Assembly (NCBI GenBank): GCA_003151115.1
Contig: PLWS01000002.1
Coordinates: 682,001 to 746,000 of the forward strand
Length of the DNA stretch: 64,000 bases
Reading direction: 5' to 3'
Source of the DNA: Vulcanimicrobiota bacterium
GTDB lineage: Bacteria; Vulcanimicrobiota; Vulcanimicrobiia; Vulcanimicrobiales; Vulcanimicrobiaceae
The notes below the pieces were generated by a model. That model made no database searches and was not told where the DNA came from. It saw nothing but the letters and a program-made list of their open reading frames with translations. Shown one piece after another: positions 23,830 through 32,185 of the stretch; positions within the stretch are counted from its first letter, which is position 1, and the number at the start of each line of letters is the position of its first letter. The position numbers and the translations under genes were made by a program.

Positions 23830-26624
23830 AAGCTCCGTACCAGCATAAAGCGGAGCGCCGCCGGTCCGTACGGTATCGAGCTGCGAATCCCGAACTGGCC
23901 GTTTGCCAACGGTGCCCCGATTCCGGTGCCGTACGTGACGTAAGGTGCCGAATTGCTGTTGAAGAGATTGTCCGCCGAGACTTGCAAAGCCAGCGACGGT
24001 CCCAAGATCGGCTGGCGGTACGTCGCGTTTGCGATGACGAACGCCGGGATGTTGTAGGTGTTGTTCGACCCGTAGAGGTTGAAGCCGAACTCGGCGTATT
24101 GTCCGTACGATCCACGATAGTGAATCGCGGCATAGCCTTGCGAATACGCCTCGCTCTTGTTCGAGATGCCGTTGAAGAACGGCGAGTTAAACGCGTAGAA
24201 ATTCGTACCGTTGACCACACCCAGGTTCGTCGTGAACGGTCCGGCGGCGCTCGAGTAGAACGACGGCGGCAAGTTGTACGCAAACGCTCGCTGCAGCGCC
24301 ACGGAGAAAGTATAGCCCACGCCGCGCGCCGGATCGCGCCGCCACATTGCGTCGATGCCTTCAAAACGGCTCTGCGAGAGATTTTGGTTGGTGCTGATGT
24401 ACACGGGTATCTGCGCGGTCGTTCCGGGCGGATTGTAGGTCGTGCCGCTCGGGTAGACCACGGCCACGAACTGGTTGCGAAGGTTTGTGAGATAGGCGTC
24501 GACCGAGACGATGTCGCCCGAAGGCATACGCCAGTCGGCGCCGAGATCGTAGCCAAACGACGTCTCGGGCAGCAAGCCGCCGGAGTTGTTGGCGATGGTA
24601 ACGTTTTGCGCGCCGGTGGTGAAGACTTGCGCCGGCGTCTGCGTCAGATTGTCTATGAGCGCCGGATAGGGCGGCGCGATCGCCGAGCCGACGGAAAAGC
24701 GCAGCGAAACCGCGGCGTTCGGCCGGTAGGTGAGGCCGAGACGCGGATCGTCGTGGGTCGAGTCGTTCGTCACGAAGACGAAGTTGCCGGCCACGAGCTG
24801 CGGCGTGTACGTATTATGGTAGGTGTTGTAGTAGTTCGCCAGCGTCAGCTGCAGCTTGTCGCTCAGTGCGAATTGCCCGCGCAGCAAATAGGTCGTGAAG
24901 TCTTGGCGCGTGCCGGCGGCGATCGTCGTCGAAAGGTTGCCCTGCGGGTTGGTCGCGCTGCCCGTAATGCTGTACGCGTTTGTGAGCGACGAGTTCCGGT
25001 CGAAGGCGAACGTATAGACGTTCGGGCCGGCTGGATGATCGTACTCAAACGAAATGCCGCGCAGCGCGTCGTGTTCGACGGTGTTGGAATAGGGCGTGGG
25101 AATCGTCAGCGAGGCGGCCGTTCCGTTGAACGCGGTTATCGTACCGCCGACCGTCGCGGTTCCGTACAGCGCAATCGGTCCGGTGACATAGTTTGCCGAC
25201 GGCGCGGTGAGGTCGGACGTCGTCTGGCGAGCCAGAATCGCGCTATAGAAGCGCGCGAGCACGGTATCCTGATGCAGCGTGGTGCGCAGTTCGGCTTCGA
25301 ACATCGGCTCGTTATCGTAGAGCCGTTGATCGGGCAGCGTGGTGCGGTTGTTCAGCAGAATCGTTTGTCCGGGGGCGAACGCCGATCCCGAATATGCGCC
25401 CGTGGGCGCGAAGACTGAGCCGATCTGCGTGAAGCCGCTGGCCGGACCGTCGTACTGCGATTGAATGCCGATGTAGGCGACGGTGAGCTGTGTAGACGGC
25501 GAGAAGCGGTACTGGAGCTTCGCGAGTTCGCCGTGGTTGAGGAAGCTCGAACTGACGGCTTGGCAGCATCCGAAGAGCGTGACGTAGGCGTTGGCCGGAT
25601 TGCCGAGCGCGCCCGCAATCGGATAGATGCCCCGCTGTCCGTTGATCGGGTTGCCGCTGGTGGTCGAGCCCGATACCGCGCTGCCGTTAATTCGTGTGCC
25701 CGCGGGAAGCGCGAAGTTGCTCTGGTAATTGTTGAGCGGTCCCTGCGATCCGTAGCTTGCAAATGTGATCAGGTATCCAAGTTTGCCGTTGGCGATGGTG
25801 TCGGAAAGCCGCAGCTGCGCGATCGATCCGGACATATTGTCGATACCGTATGTCACGCGGCCGCTGCGATGCAGCGTTGGATTCCCCGTTACGAAGTTCA
25901 GCGTCCCCCCGATGCCGTAGTTGATCTGCGGGGCGAAAGCCGTTGGGCCTTCGACGACCTCGACGCTGTCGAAGAGCAGCGAGTTCACGAGCATGGTCGG
26001 ATAATCGCCGTTTCTTCCATTAATGAGCGGCCGGCCGTCGAGCAGGGTGGACTTCTCATAATCGAGCGCCCCGCGCAGGTTCGGCGACGTAATCGATCCC
26101 GGAACGGCGGCGTCCGCGGACGAAGGCCGTGCGGAAATCACGCCCGGAATTTGATCGAGCACGTGCCCGATCTGAATTTGGCCCGCATCCGCGAAGCGCT
26201 GTTGCGGAAGGACAGTGATCGCCGAGGGGCTGTCGTTGAACGTTCCGGCAATGCTGCGCACGGCCGCAATTTGTTTGAGAGTAGAAAAGGTGGCCGGTTC
26301 GAGAACTACGTCCACGCGGATCGTGTCTAAGCCGACGGTAACGTCAACGGCCCCCGCGATGAACCCCGCTTTGTCGGCGCTCAGCACGTAGTCGCCGGAC
26401 GGAAGATTTGGGAATTGGAAGGATCCGGCTGCGTCACTCCACTCTTGCGTGTGCGCTTTGCCGCTCAAGACCAGACGCGCCCCCGCGATGGGGCGGCCGT
26501 CAGGATCGTGGACGAAACCCGAGAGCGTGGCGCCGGCCGCGCGGGCCGGGCCGAAGCTGGAGAGGGCAAGCCCCAGGGCTAGGGCTGCTATTCCAAACGA
26601 GCGCATGCGGTAATAACGCAACAT
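23826..26624 (-). CDS. TonB-dependent outer-membrane receptor with carboxypeptidase-regulatory-like domain
   Basis: 932 residues. Signal peptide about 7-30, then a CarboxypepD-reg-like beta domain (about 30-110, DPDGRPIAGARLVL, FQFPNLPSGDYVLSADKAGF), a TonB plug (about 125-250, with LDQIPGVISARPSS and VEVVEGPTAF) and a long beta-barrel that ends in Phe (FMLVRSF), the usual outer-membrane insertion signal. It imports a large or scarce nutrient using TonB energy; no SusD partner or other hint of substrate is nearby. A TAAAAT element seven bases before ATG 26624 suggests a near-leaderless transcript; ATG 26606 is an alternative start. Confidence 0.92.
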   Translation of the reverse strand: MLRYYRMRSFGIAALALGLALSSFGPARAAGATLSGFVHDPDGRPIAGARLVLSGKAHTQEWSDAAGSFQFPNLPSGDYVLSADKAGFIAGAVDVTVGLDTIRVDVVLEPATFSTLKQIAAVRSIAGTFNDSPSAITVLPQQRFADAGQIQIGHVLDQIPGVISARPSSADAAVPGSITSPNLRGALDYEKSTLLDGRPLINGRNGDYPTMLVNSLLFDSVEVVEGPTAFAPQINYGIGGTLNFVTGNPTLHRSGRVTYGIDNMSGSIAQLRLSDTIANGKLGYLITFASYGSQGPLNNYQSNFALPAGTRINGSAVSGSTTSGNPINGQRGIYPIAGALGNPANAYVTLFGCCQAVSSSFLNHGELAKLQYRFSPSTQLTVAYIGIQSQYDGPASGFTQIGSVFAPTGAYSGSAFAPGQTILLNNRTTLPDQRLYDNEPMFEAELRTTLHQDTVLARFYSAILARQTTSDLTAPSANYVTGPIALYGTATVGGTITAFNGTAASLTIPTPYSNTVEHDALRGISFEYDHPAGPNVYTFAFDRNSSLTNAYSITGSATNPQGNLSTTIAAGTRQDFTTYLLRGQFALSDKLQLTLANYYNTYHNTYTPQLVAGNFVFVTNDSTHDDPRLGLTYRPNAAVSLRFSVGSAIAPPYPALIDNLTQTPAQVFTTGAQNVTIANNSGGLLPETSFGYDLGADWRMPSGDIVSVDAYLTNLRNQFVAVVYPSGTTYNPPGTTAQIPVYISTNQNLSQSRFEGIDAMWRRDPARGVGYTFSVALQRAFAYNLPPSFYSSAAGPFTTNLGVVNGTNFYAFNSPFFNGISNKSEAYSQGYAAIHYRGSYGQYAEFGFNLYGSNNTYNIPAFVIANATYRQPILGPSLALQVSADNLFNSNSAPYVTYGTGIGAPLANGQFGIRSSIPYGPAALRFMLVRSF

Positions 26625-26654
26625 ACGCTTATTTTATCGTCACCCGCCGGAGAT

Positions 26655-26999
26655 TTACTTTGGACCGGCCCGGTCGCACTTGGCCGCAAAGATGAAGTCG
26701 CTCTCGGTCAGCCCTTTGATTTTGTGGGTCCAGACGCTGACGGTCACCTGGCCCCAGGCGAGCGCTATGTCCGGATGGTGACCTTGTTCCTCGGCGATCG
26801 CGCCGGTGCGATTGACGAAGGCTAACGACTCCGCAAAGTCCTTGAACCGGTAGGTTTTTCGCAAACCGGTAACGCCTTGCGAGACTTCCGCGAGCTCCCA
26901 ACCGCCGCCAAGGTGCCGCAGCAAATCTTCCGCTTCCGGACGGGGCATCGGAGGTACACCGCCGCGGCACGGAACGCACGAACGCTGCGCGAGATCCAT
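26655..26999 (-). CDS. phhB: Pterin-4a-carbinolamine dehydratase
   Basis: 114 residues from ATG 26999 (TTG 27005 is also in frame). The fold's active-site residues appear in EEQGHHPDIALAWGQVTVSVWTHKIKGLTESDF, cited here as separate motifs: EQGHHPDI with its His pair, and the WTHK segment. The N-terminal CVPCRGGVPPM is typical of the family. It dehydrates 4a-hydroxytetrahydrobiopterin after aromatic amino acid hydroxylation; many bacteria carry it without the hydroxylase, for other pterin or molybdopterin chemistry. It starts a few bases after the stop of the upstream gene at 27002, suggesting an operon. Confidence 0.9.
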   Translation of the reverse strand: MDLAQRSCVPCRGGVPPMPRPEAEDLLRHLGGGWELAEVSQGVTGLRKTYRFKDFAESLAFVNRTGAIAEEQGHHPDIALAWGQVTVSVWTHKIKGLTESDFIFAAKCDRAGPK

Positions 27000-27001
27000 C
27001 G

Positions 27002-27508
27002 TCAATCGCCGGTCCCGAGCAGCCGGTAGCGTGCCAGGGCGAGTTCGCGGTTCTCGACGCGCGCCGCGATCGCTTCGGTGAGATCGGCAAGAAAGTTCTC
27101 GAGCGTCTTCGCAGCGGCGTTGCCCGCGACGACCTTGTCGAAAAAGGCCCCGAGCCCGCTCATCGGCAGCTCGTAGTCGCCGGCGAGCCAGACCTGCGCG
27201 CTCGAAGGGCCGGAGCTGTCGATGCCCAGCGTGCCCTCAAGAACGGGAAAGAGTTCCGCATTTTTGCGCGCGTGGATCGTAAACCGGATTTGGTGGCGCG
27301 GCTCGGTCTCTTCGGCGCCGATCTGCAGTTTGATCGGTATCGCGACGTACCCGACCTCGGGCAATCCGAGTGCCCCTAAATTGAGATGCAGCGCAAAGCC
27401 TTTCCACTCGGCCGCATCCGCGGCGATGTCACGCAGGATCTGCGCCGCGGCTTCGCGTGCGGCAACCGCAGGAATGTTAAGTGACTTTTCGAGATTGATT
27501 TTCGGCAT
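27002..27508 (-). CDS. Hypothetical cytoplasmic protein, possibly SRPBCC-like
   Basis: 168 residues, no signal peptide or membrane helix. The alternation of beta strands in the middle (VGYVAIPIKLQIGAEETEP, RHQIRFTIHARKNAELFP, AQVWLAGDYELPM) followed by a long C-terminal helix (AKTLENFLADLTEAIAARV) recalls the SRPBCC/START ligand-binding fold, but this is a pattern impression, not a family match. It lies between an aspartic protease and phhB on the same strand with short gaps (9 and 2 bases), so the three are probably one operon. Confidence 0.6.
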   Translation of the reverse strand: MPKINLEKSLNIPAVAAREAAAQILRDIAADAAEWKGFALHLNLGALGLPEVGYVAIPIKLQIGAEETEPRHQIRFTIHARKNAELFPVLEGTLGIDSSGPSSAQVWLAGDYELPMSGLGAFFDKVVAGNAAAKTLENFLADLTEAIAARVENRELALARYRLLGTGD

Positions 27509-27517
27509 AAGAACCTT

Positions 27518-28921
27518 TCACGAGCGTTTCGGCAGCAGCGCCATGCGCTCTCGCGGATAATCCAGCAAGACCAAGAAATTCGAAAGGAAACCGGCGCCCA
27601 GATGACCGTTCGCGGTGCCTCTGAGCGTCTTGGTCGTTCCGATCGCTTGCGGCCCGGTCGAGAGCGGCCCGATTTGGAGCGTTGGAATCGTTCCCATCAT
27701 CTCGACGCTGTCGCCGCCGATTCCGCCCACGTTCTGGACGTGCGTCGGTTTGAATATCTGCGAGTGCAGTGCGTAAAACTCGTCGGCGAGATTGATCGTC
27801 GACTGATCGCCCGTATCGACGGCGAGACGAGCGGGCTCGCCGGCCAGCAAGACGTCCACGACCGGAACAAAGTTATCGAACCCTAGCGCGATCGACGGCG
27901 CTGCCTGCCGTTCGTCGACGCCAAACGAAAGGACGTGATGCTCGTAGTCGAGCGTGAGCGGCGCGGCGGCGGCAAAGACGTCGGCGCCAAGCACCAAATC
28001 GTATCCGTAGCGGTGGATATCGCTGAGCACCACGTATTCCGCATCGCCAAAACGCGCACCGCCGATCTGCAGGGGACCGGCTCGCACCACTTCAGTGGCG
28101 TACGATCCGAGTCCGCTGACGTTGAAGACGCCGACCGGATTGAGGTTCAACTGCTCGGCCAATTCCAAACTCATCGCCACTCCGGAATTGCCCGTGTCGA
28201 AAAGACAGTGAACGGTTATTCCTCCGAGCGTACAGTTCGCGCCGGGCGTCGCACTGTCGAGATCGAGTGCGACCGTCGCGGGCTTTGATGCGAACTGAAC
28301 GGTCAGTCCATGCGGGGGCTGGAGCGGCGTCGCTACGACGCTGCGCGTCGCGTACTGTTCGATCGGCACCCGGTCGCGATCGAGCCGGAACGGCAACATG
28401 TATGAACCAACGCGCCGGTAGTCGCGCATCGCGTAGATAGCACCGCCGGGGCTGCGCGCCGCGGCGACCAGCCATGTGCGCGGATCGACGTCGACCTCCA
28501 TCGGAACCGCGTCCGGATCCGTTACGAAGAGCCGCCGGCACTGGCAATCGCCAACCGTGATTGCGCCGCCGTCGAGAATGCGTCCGCCTTGCTGCGCGAA
28601 ATCCGCAGCGAGGAAATCGAGGGAACCGACGATGCGCAGCGCCCGCAAGTACGAATCCGCCGGTTCGATCCGCGGCAGCGCAGTGCTGTTGATCGTTACG
28701 CCGAAAAGGCGCCGGCCGTCGAAATACGTGCCGGGACAGACCGCGCCGCTGCACTGGCGCAGGAGAAAGCGTAAACCTTGGCTGTCGGTTTGCTGCGTCG
28801 CGGCTTGGCCGTCGACCGTGACTGCGGCCGTGCTGGCAACATGCGCGGCATACACGTCACCGTTGACCTGGCGCATGTGCGCCAACACGGAGAAGAGCGT
28901 GAGCGCCACGGCGAACTTCAT
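27518..28921 (-). CDS. Secreted retropepsin-like aspartic protease with two DTG halves
   Basis: 467 residues with a weak signal sequence at the N-terminus. Two successive retropepsin-type domains are visible: the first has CLFDTGNSGVAMS (about 240-255), with the hydrophobic-hydrophobic-glycine partner GYDLVLGADVF; the second has LAVDTGDQSTIN (about 366) with GHLGAGFLSNF. Retropepsin-type bacterial proteases normally need two DTG motifs, usually by dimerisation. Here both are in one chain, so it could act as a pseudodimer. The N-terminal 220 residues are an uncharacterised domain with several cysteines (DCQCRRLF). Substrate unknown. Confidence 0.78.
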   Translation of the reverse strand: MKFAVALTLFSVLAHMRQVNGDVYAAHVASTAAVTVDGQAATQQTDSQGLRFLLRQCSGAVCPGTYFDGRRLFGVTINSTALPRIEPADSYLRALRIVGSLDFLAADFAQQGGRILDGGAITVGDCQCRRLFVTDPDAVPMEVDVDPRTWLVAAARSPGGAIYAMRDYRRVGSYMLPFRLDRDRVPIEQYATRSVVATPLQPPHGLTVQFASKPATVALDLDSATPGANCTLGGITVHCLFDTGNSGVAMSLELAEQLNLNPVGVFNVSGLGSYATEVVRAGPLQIGGARFGDAEYVVLSDIHRYGYDLVLGADVFAAAAPLTLDYEHHVLSFGVDERQAAPSIALGFDNFVPVVDVLLAGEPARLAVDTGDQSTINLADEFYALHSQIFKPTHVQNVGGIGGDSVEMMGTIPTLQIGPLSTGPQAIGTTKTLRGTANGHLGAGFLSNFLVLLDYPRERMALLPKRS

Positions 28922-29225
28922 TCCGGTGGACTTCCCCTTGCTCGACCGCTACCTTCTCGAAGGCAAACCGCCCAAGGAAGACGTCGTCTCGGCCCTGCTC
29001 CGGACGCGACCCGAGGCGCCCGGCGCCGCACCATTTTACGAGGGGATGAAGATCCTCGGACCGCGTACGCCCGATCTCTCGCTGATGGCGCTCAGGCTGG
29101 TTTTGGCCGGTAAAAAGGCCGACGACGGTTCGGTCAAGAGCTTCCGGGCGATAGTTGAGCGCGCCCGGAAAGGAGGCGAGGACGCCGCCGCCGCTATCGC
29201 TTCATATAAGGAAGCGCTGGAGTGA
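28899..29225 (+). CDS. Hypothetical small cytoplasmic protein
   Basis: 108 residues from GTG 28899, which has GGAGAAG about six bases upstream. The frame is open much further upstream but that part is antisense to the aspartic protease, so I reject the longer version. The sequence is helical and charged (DRYLLEGKPPKEDVVSALL, AIVERARKGGEDAAAAIAS) with no recognised domain. The first 23 bases overlap the start of the divergent aspartic protease, so the two genes share promoter DNA and might be regulated together. Confidence 0.6.
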   Translation: MSATANFIPVDFPLLDRYLLEGKPPKEDVVSALLRTRPEAPGAAPFYEGMKILGPRTPDLSLMALRLVLAGKKADDGSVKSFRAIVERARKGGEDAAAAIASYKEALE

Positions 29226-29314
29226 GAAGGCAAGCGAGCTTTCGGCGGGATGCCGGCCGTGCCGGTGCGTCGAAAGGGGAACGCCGACTTGGGCTCATCC
29301 GTTGACATAGCGAC

Positions 29315-29671
29315 ATGGTTTGGCTGCGATTTTTTGCAACGGCGGCACTTGCCGCGGTTCTTGGAGCCGCCGGTACGGGATTTGCCGTCGCCGATCCGCC
29401 GCCGTGGGCGCATGCCTTACCGCTCGCAGACGGAACGGCGCGCTCGCACGCCGTCGTTTCGGGCCGCATCGTCGGCGTCGATTTTGCCAGCGCCAGCATC
29501 TTGGTCGAAACGCCGCACGGACGCGTTCCGATTGCGGTCACGCCGAGCACGAGCATCTTTCGCGGTGAAGACTTTGCTTCGTTCGCCGAGTTGTCGCGCG
29601 GTTCGCGCGTCGACATCGACGTCAGCGACATCGGCGGAAGGCTCGTCGCACAAATCATCCGCATCCGCTAG
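29315..29671 (+). CDS. Secreted small beta-domain protein, DUF5666-like
   Basis: 118 residues. Signal peptide about 1-27 (LAAVLGAAGTGFAVA-D). The mature part is one small beta-barrel-like domain with VSGRIVGVDFASASILVET, VAVTPSTSIFRG and a basic-hydrophobic end (LVAQIIRIR). The pattern (value over base, then metal-salt-like T-x-I-F/Y-R-G) is like DUF5666 or OB-like periplasmic domains. Function unknown. The following ABC ATPase starts 16 bases later on the same strand. Confidence 0.6.
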   Translation: MVWLRFFATAALAAVLGAAGTGFAVADPPPWAHALPLADGTARSHAVVSGRIVGVDFASASILVETPHGRVPIAVTPSTSIFRGEDFASFAELSRGSRVDIDVSDIGGRLVAQIIRIR

Positions 29672-29687
29672 GAAAAGCTAACGCGTC

Positions 29688-30665
29688 GTGGCCCTTGCCG
29701 CACGCGAGCTGACCAAACACTTTCACCTCAACGGAATCCGCCGGACCGCGCTCGACGGCGTCTCTTTTTCCGTGCGCGATCGCGAGCGGCTCGTCATCTT
29801 GGGACCCAGCGGAGCGGGCAAGACGACGCTGCTGCGCGTCATTGCCGGATTGGAGCGCGCCGATGACGGTTCGATTCTGGTCGATGAGCGCGACGTCGGA
29901 AACGTGCCGGCGGAAGATCGGCGCGTGGCGATCGTCTTCGACCGTGACGGACTCTTTCCGCATTTGACGCTCCGGAAAAATCTCGCTTTCGCGTTGCGCG
30001 GAGACAAGGGCGCAAACGAACGCATCGATGCGGCCGCGCACGATTTCGGCATCGCCGCCCATCTGCAGAAGCGGCCCGGTTCGCTCTCGGCCGGCGAACG
30101 GCAGCGCGCTTCGCTCGCGCGCGCGATGCTCAGCGATCCGCGTGTCCTCTTGCTGGACGAACCCCTTTCGCATCTGGAACCGTCCCTGCGCTCGCAGGTT
30201 CGGCGCACGTTCTTAGCGTTTTCGAAGGCGTTCCGCGGCGCGGTCGTCCACGTCACACACGATCATGCTGAGGCGCTTACTTCGGGCGATAGGCTGGCGA
30301 TCATGATTGACGGCAAGATCTTGCAGTGCGACGCGCCGCAGCGCGTCTACGATTATCCGGCGAGCACGAGCGTGGCGAGGTTTTTCGGAACGCCGCCGAT
30401 GAATCTGCTCGACGACGGCATGGAAACGCTCGGAATTCGTCCCGAAAACATCTCGCTGCAAAACGGCGGTCAGCTGCGCGGGCGCGTGATGGCGATTGAA
30501 TCGACGGGACCGGACGCGTTCGTGCACCTACAGACGCCCAAAGGTGAGTTGATTGCGCGCGTTCCGGCCGCGGCGATGCCCGAGATCGGGGAAGAAGTTG
30601 CGGCAACGTTGCCGCAGGAGCACGTGCGCCGCTTCGATCGATCCGCCGGAGGGGCAATCACGTGA
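29688..30665 (+). CDS. MalK/UgpC-like ABC transporter ATPase with altered Q-loop
   Basis: 325 residues from GTG 29688. Walker A GPSGAGKTT, Walker B VLLLDEP and switch His in VHVTHDHAEAL are present, followed by a TOBE-like C-terminal domain (from about 240, GIRPENISL). Compared with sugar-importer ATPases the Q-loop glutamine is Asp (VFDRDGLFPH in place of VFQ), and the signature is LSAGERQ rather than LSGGQRQ. No permease or binding protein is adjacent; instead the stop overlaps nagZ (GTGA), tying it to muropeptide recycling. It may drive uptake of a sugar or muropeptide through a permease located elsewhere. Confidence 0.85.
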   Translation: MALAARELTKHFHLNGIRRTALDGVSFSVRDRERLVILGPSGAGKTTLLRVIAGLERADDGSILVDERDVGNVPAEDRRVAIVFDRDGLFPHLTLRKNLAFALRGDKGANERIDAAAHDFGIAAHLQKRPGSLSAGERQRASLARAMLSDPRVLLLDEPLSHLEPSLRSQVRRTFLAFSKAFRGAVVHVTHDHAEALTSGDRLAIMIDGKILQCDAPQRVYDYPASTSVARFFGTPPMNLLDDGMETLGIRPENISLQNGGQLRGRVMAIESTGPDAFVHLQTPKGELIARVPAAAMPEIGEEVAATLPQEHVRRFDRSAGGAIT

Positions 30666-32185
30666 GCGACGTGCGTCAGCTGGCGGCCGGCGTCGTTTGC
30701 GCCGGATTTTACGGGATGCGCGTCAACGCGGAGCTGAAAACATTTCTCCGCGAGATGCCGCTCGCCGGCGTCGTGCTATTCGGCGGCAACGTCGAGAACC
30801 CGGCACAGGTTCGCACCCTCACGGACGAGGTGCGCCGGCTGCTTTCGCAACCGATCGTCGCGATCGATCAGGAGGGTGGACGCGTCGCCAGGATCCGCGA
30901 GGGAGTGGAAGAGATTCCGTCGGCGCTCGCGATTGCCGCGGCTTGTGCGGGAACCGGAAGCGACGAACTTGCGCGTGAAGCCGGCGAACAGGTTGCATTC
31001 GATCTTCGCCGCATCGGCGCGAATCTCGATTTCGCGCCGGTCGTAGATTTGGCGCTCACGCGGATGAACACGGTGATCGGCACGCGCGCTTTCGGCGACG
31101 ACCCGCACCGGGTCGCGCAGCTCGCGGGCGCCTTTGCGGACGGCTTGGAACGCGGCGGTGTTGCCGCCACGTTGAAACACTTTCCCGGGCACGGCTCGAC
31201 GTCGGCCGACTCCCACTTGGAACTTCCCGCCATCGATGAAGACGAAGCGACGCTGCGGGCCCGCGATCTCATTCCCTTCGCAGAGCTGTTGCCGTCCGCG
31301 CGCGCCGTGATGACCGCGCACATCGTGACGCGTGCTTTCGATGCAGATCGCCCGGCGACGGTTTCACGCCGCATTCTCACGGAATTGTTGCGGGGCGAGT
31401 TTCATTTCGATGGCGTGTGTTTTACCGACTGCCTGCAAATGGATGCGATCGCCAAAGGCATCGGCAGCGAACGCGCTGCCGTCGAAGCGATCGCGGCCGG
31501 CGCCGATTGCGTGCTGGTGAGCCACGACCTGGAGCTGGCTGCACGCGCGGTCGACGCGATCGCGCTCGCCGCCGGAAGCGGCGAGCTCCCTGCGGCGCGG
31601 CTTGAGGAAGCCGCCTCCCGGGTTTCACGCTTGCGCTCCGCATTGAATGCGCCTCTTCCTTTAGAAGCTCCGGCGCCGTTTCCGGGGATCGGCAATCGCA
31701 TCGGGCTGGCTGCGGTGACGGTCGTTCGTGGCGAAGCGCGAGCCGGCGCGGCCGACGTCGCCGTCAGTTTTGAAAGCCCAACTACGGAGGGCGCGCAGGG
31801 CGCGCACGTCCGGCACGCGGCGCTTTCAGATTACGCGAGCGTGCGCGAGATTCGCGCGCCGCTAGATCCGCCGGAAGAAGAAACAGCTCGCGTGCTCGCA
31901 GAGATCGGCCAGCGCCGGCCGATCGTGCTGATGCGGCGAGCGCACGTTTACGCAAGACAGAAGGCCGCCGTCGACCGCATTCTGACCGCGCATTCCGACG
32001 CGCTGCTCGTTTCGGCGCGGGAACCTTTCGATGCATTCGATTTTCCACAAGCGCGTAACGTCGCGTGCACCTATGGTGACGACGCTCCGAGTATTGCCGG
32101 GCTGGCAGCCGTGCTGTTTGGCGGAGAACCGGTGCGAGGCGTCTTTCCGTTAAGCTCCAATGGCGCGGCCCTTGCTCGCGGTTGA
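30662..32185 (+). CDS. nagZ: Beta-N-acetylglucosaminidase (GH3, NagZ type)
   Basis: 507 residues from GTG 30662. The GH3 domain (about 1-330) has IDQEGGRVARIREGV, NLDFAPVVDLAL, the KHFPGHGSTSADSH catalytic loop (with the NagZ-type His) and the nucleophile region FTDCLQMDAI. It releases GlcNAc from GlcNAc-anhydroMurNAc or GlcNAc-MurNAc muropeptides. The C-terminal extension of about 160 residues resembles the second domain of longer Gram-positive-type NagZ. No signal peptide is seen, so it is probably cytoplasmic. Coupled overlaps on both sides (4 and 26 bases) place it in the recycling operon. Confidence 0.93.
   Translation: MSDVRQLAAGVVCAGFYGMRVNAELKTFLREMPLAGVVLFGGNVENPAQVRTLTDEVRRLLSQPIVAIDQEGGRVARIREGVEEIPSALAIAAACAGTGSDELAREAGEQVAFDLRRIGANLDFAPVVDLALTRMNTVIGTRAFGDDPHRVAQLAGAFADGLERGGVAATLKHFPGHGSTSADSHLELPAIDEDEATLRARDLIPFAELLPSARAVMTAHIVTRAFDADRPATVSRRILTELLRGEFHFDGVCFTDCLQMDAIAKGIGSERAAVEAIAAGADCVLVSHDLELAARAVDAIALAAGSGELPAARLEEAASRVSRLRSALNAPLPLEAPAPFPGIGNRIGLAAVTVVRGEARAGAADVAVSFESPTTEGAQGAHVRHAALSDYASVREIRAPLDPPEEETARVLAEIGQRRPIVLMRRAHVYARQKAAVDRILTAHSDALLVSAREPFDAFDFPQARNVACTYGDDAPSIAGLAAVLFGGEPVRGVFPLSSNGAALARG

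Noticed and set aside
23982-25418. 478-codon plus-strand frame opposite the TonB receptor
   Set aside because: Arg/Val-rich antisense translation with no domain, a usual artefact of high-GC coding sequence.
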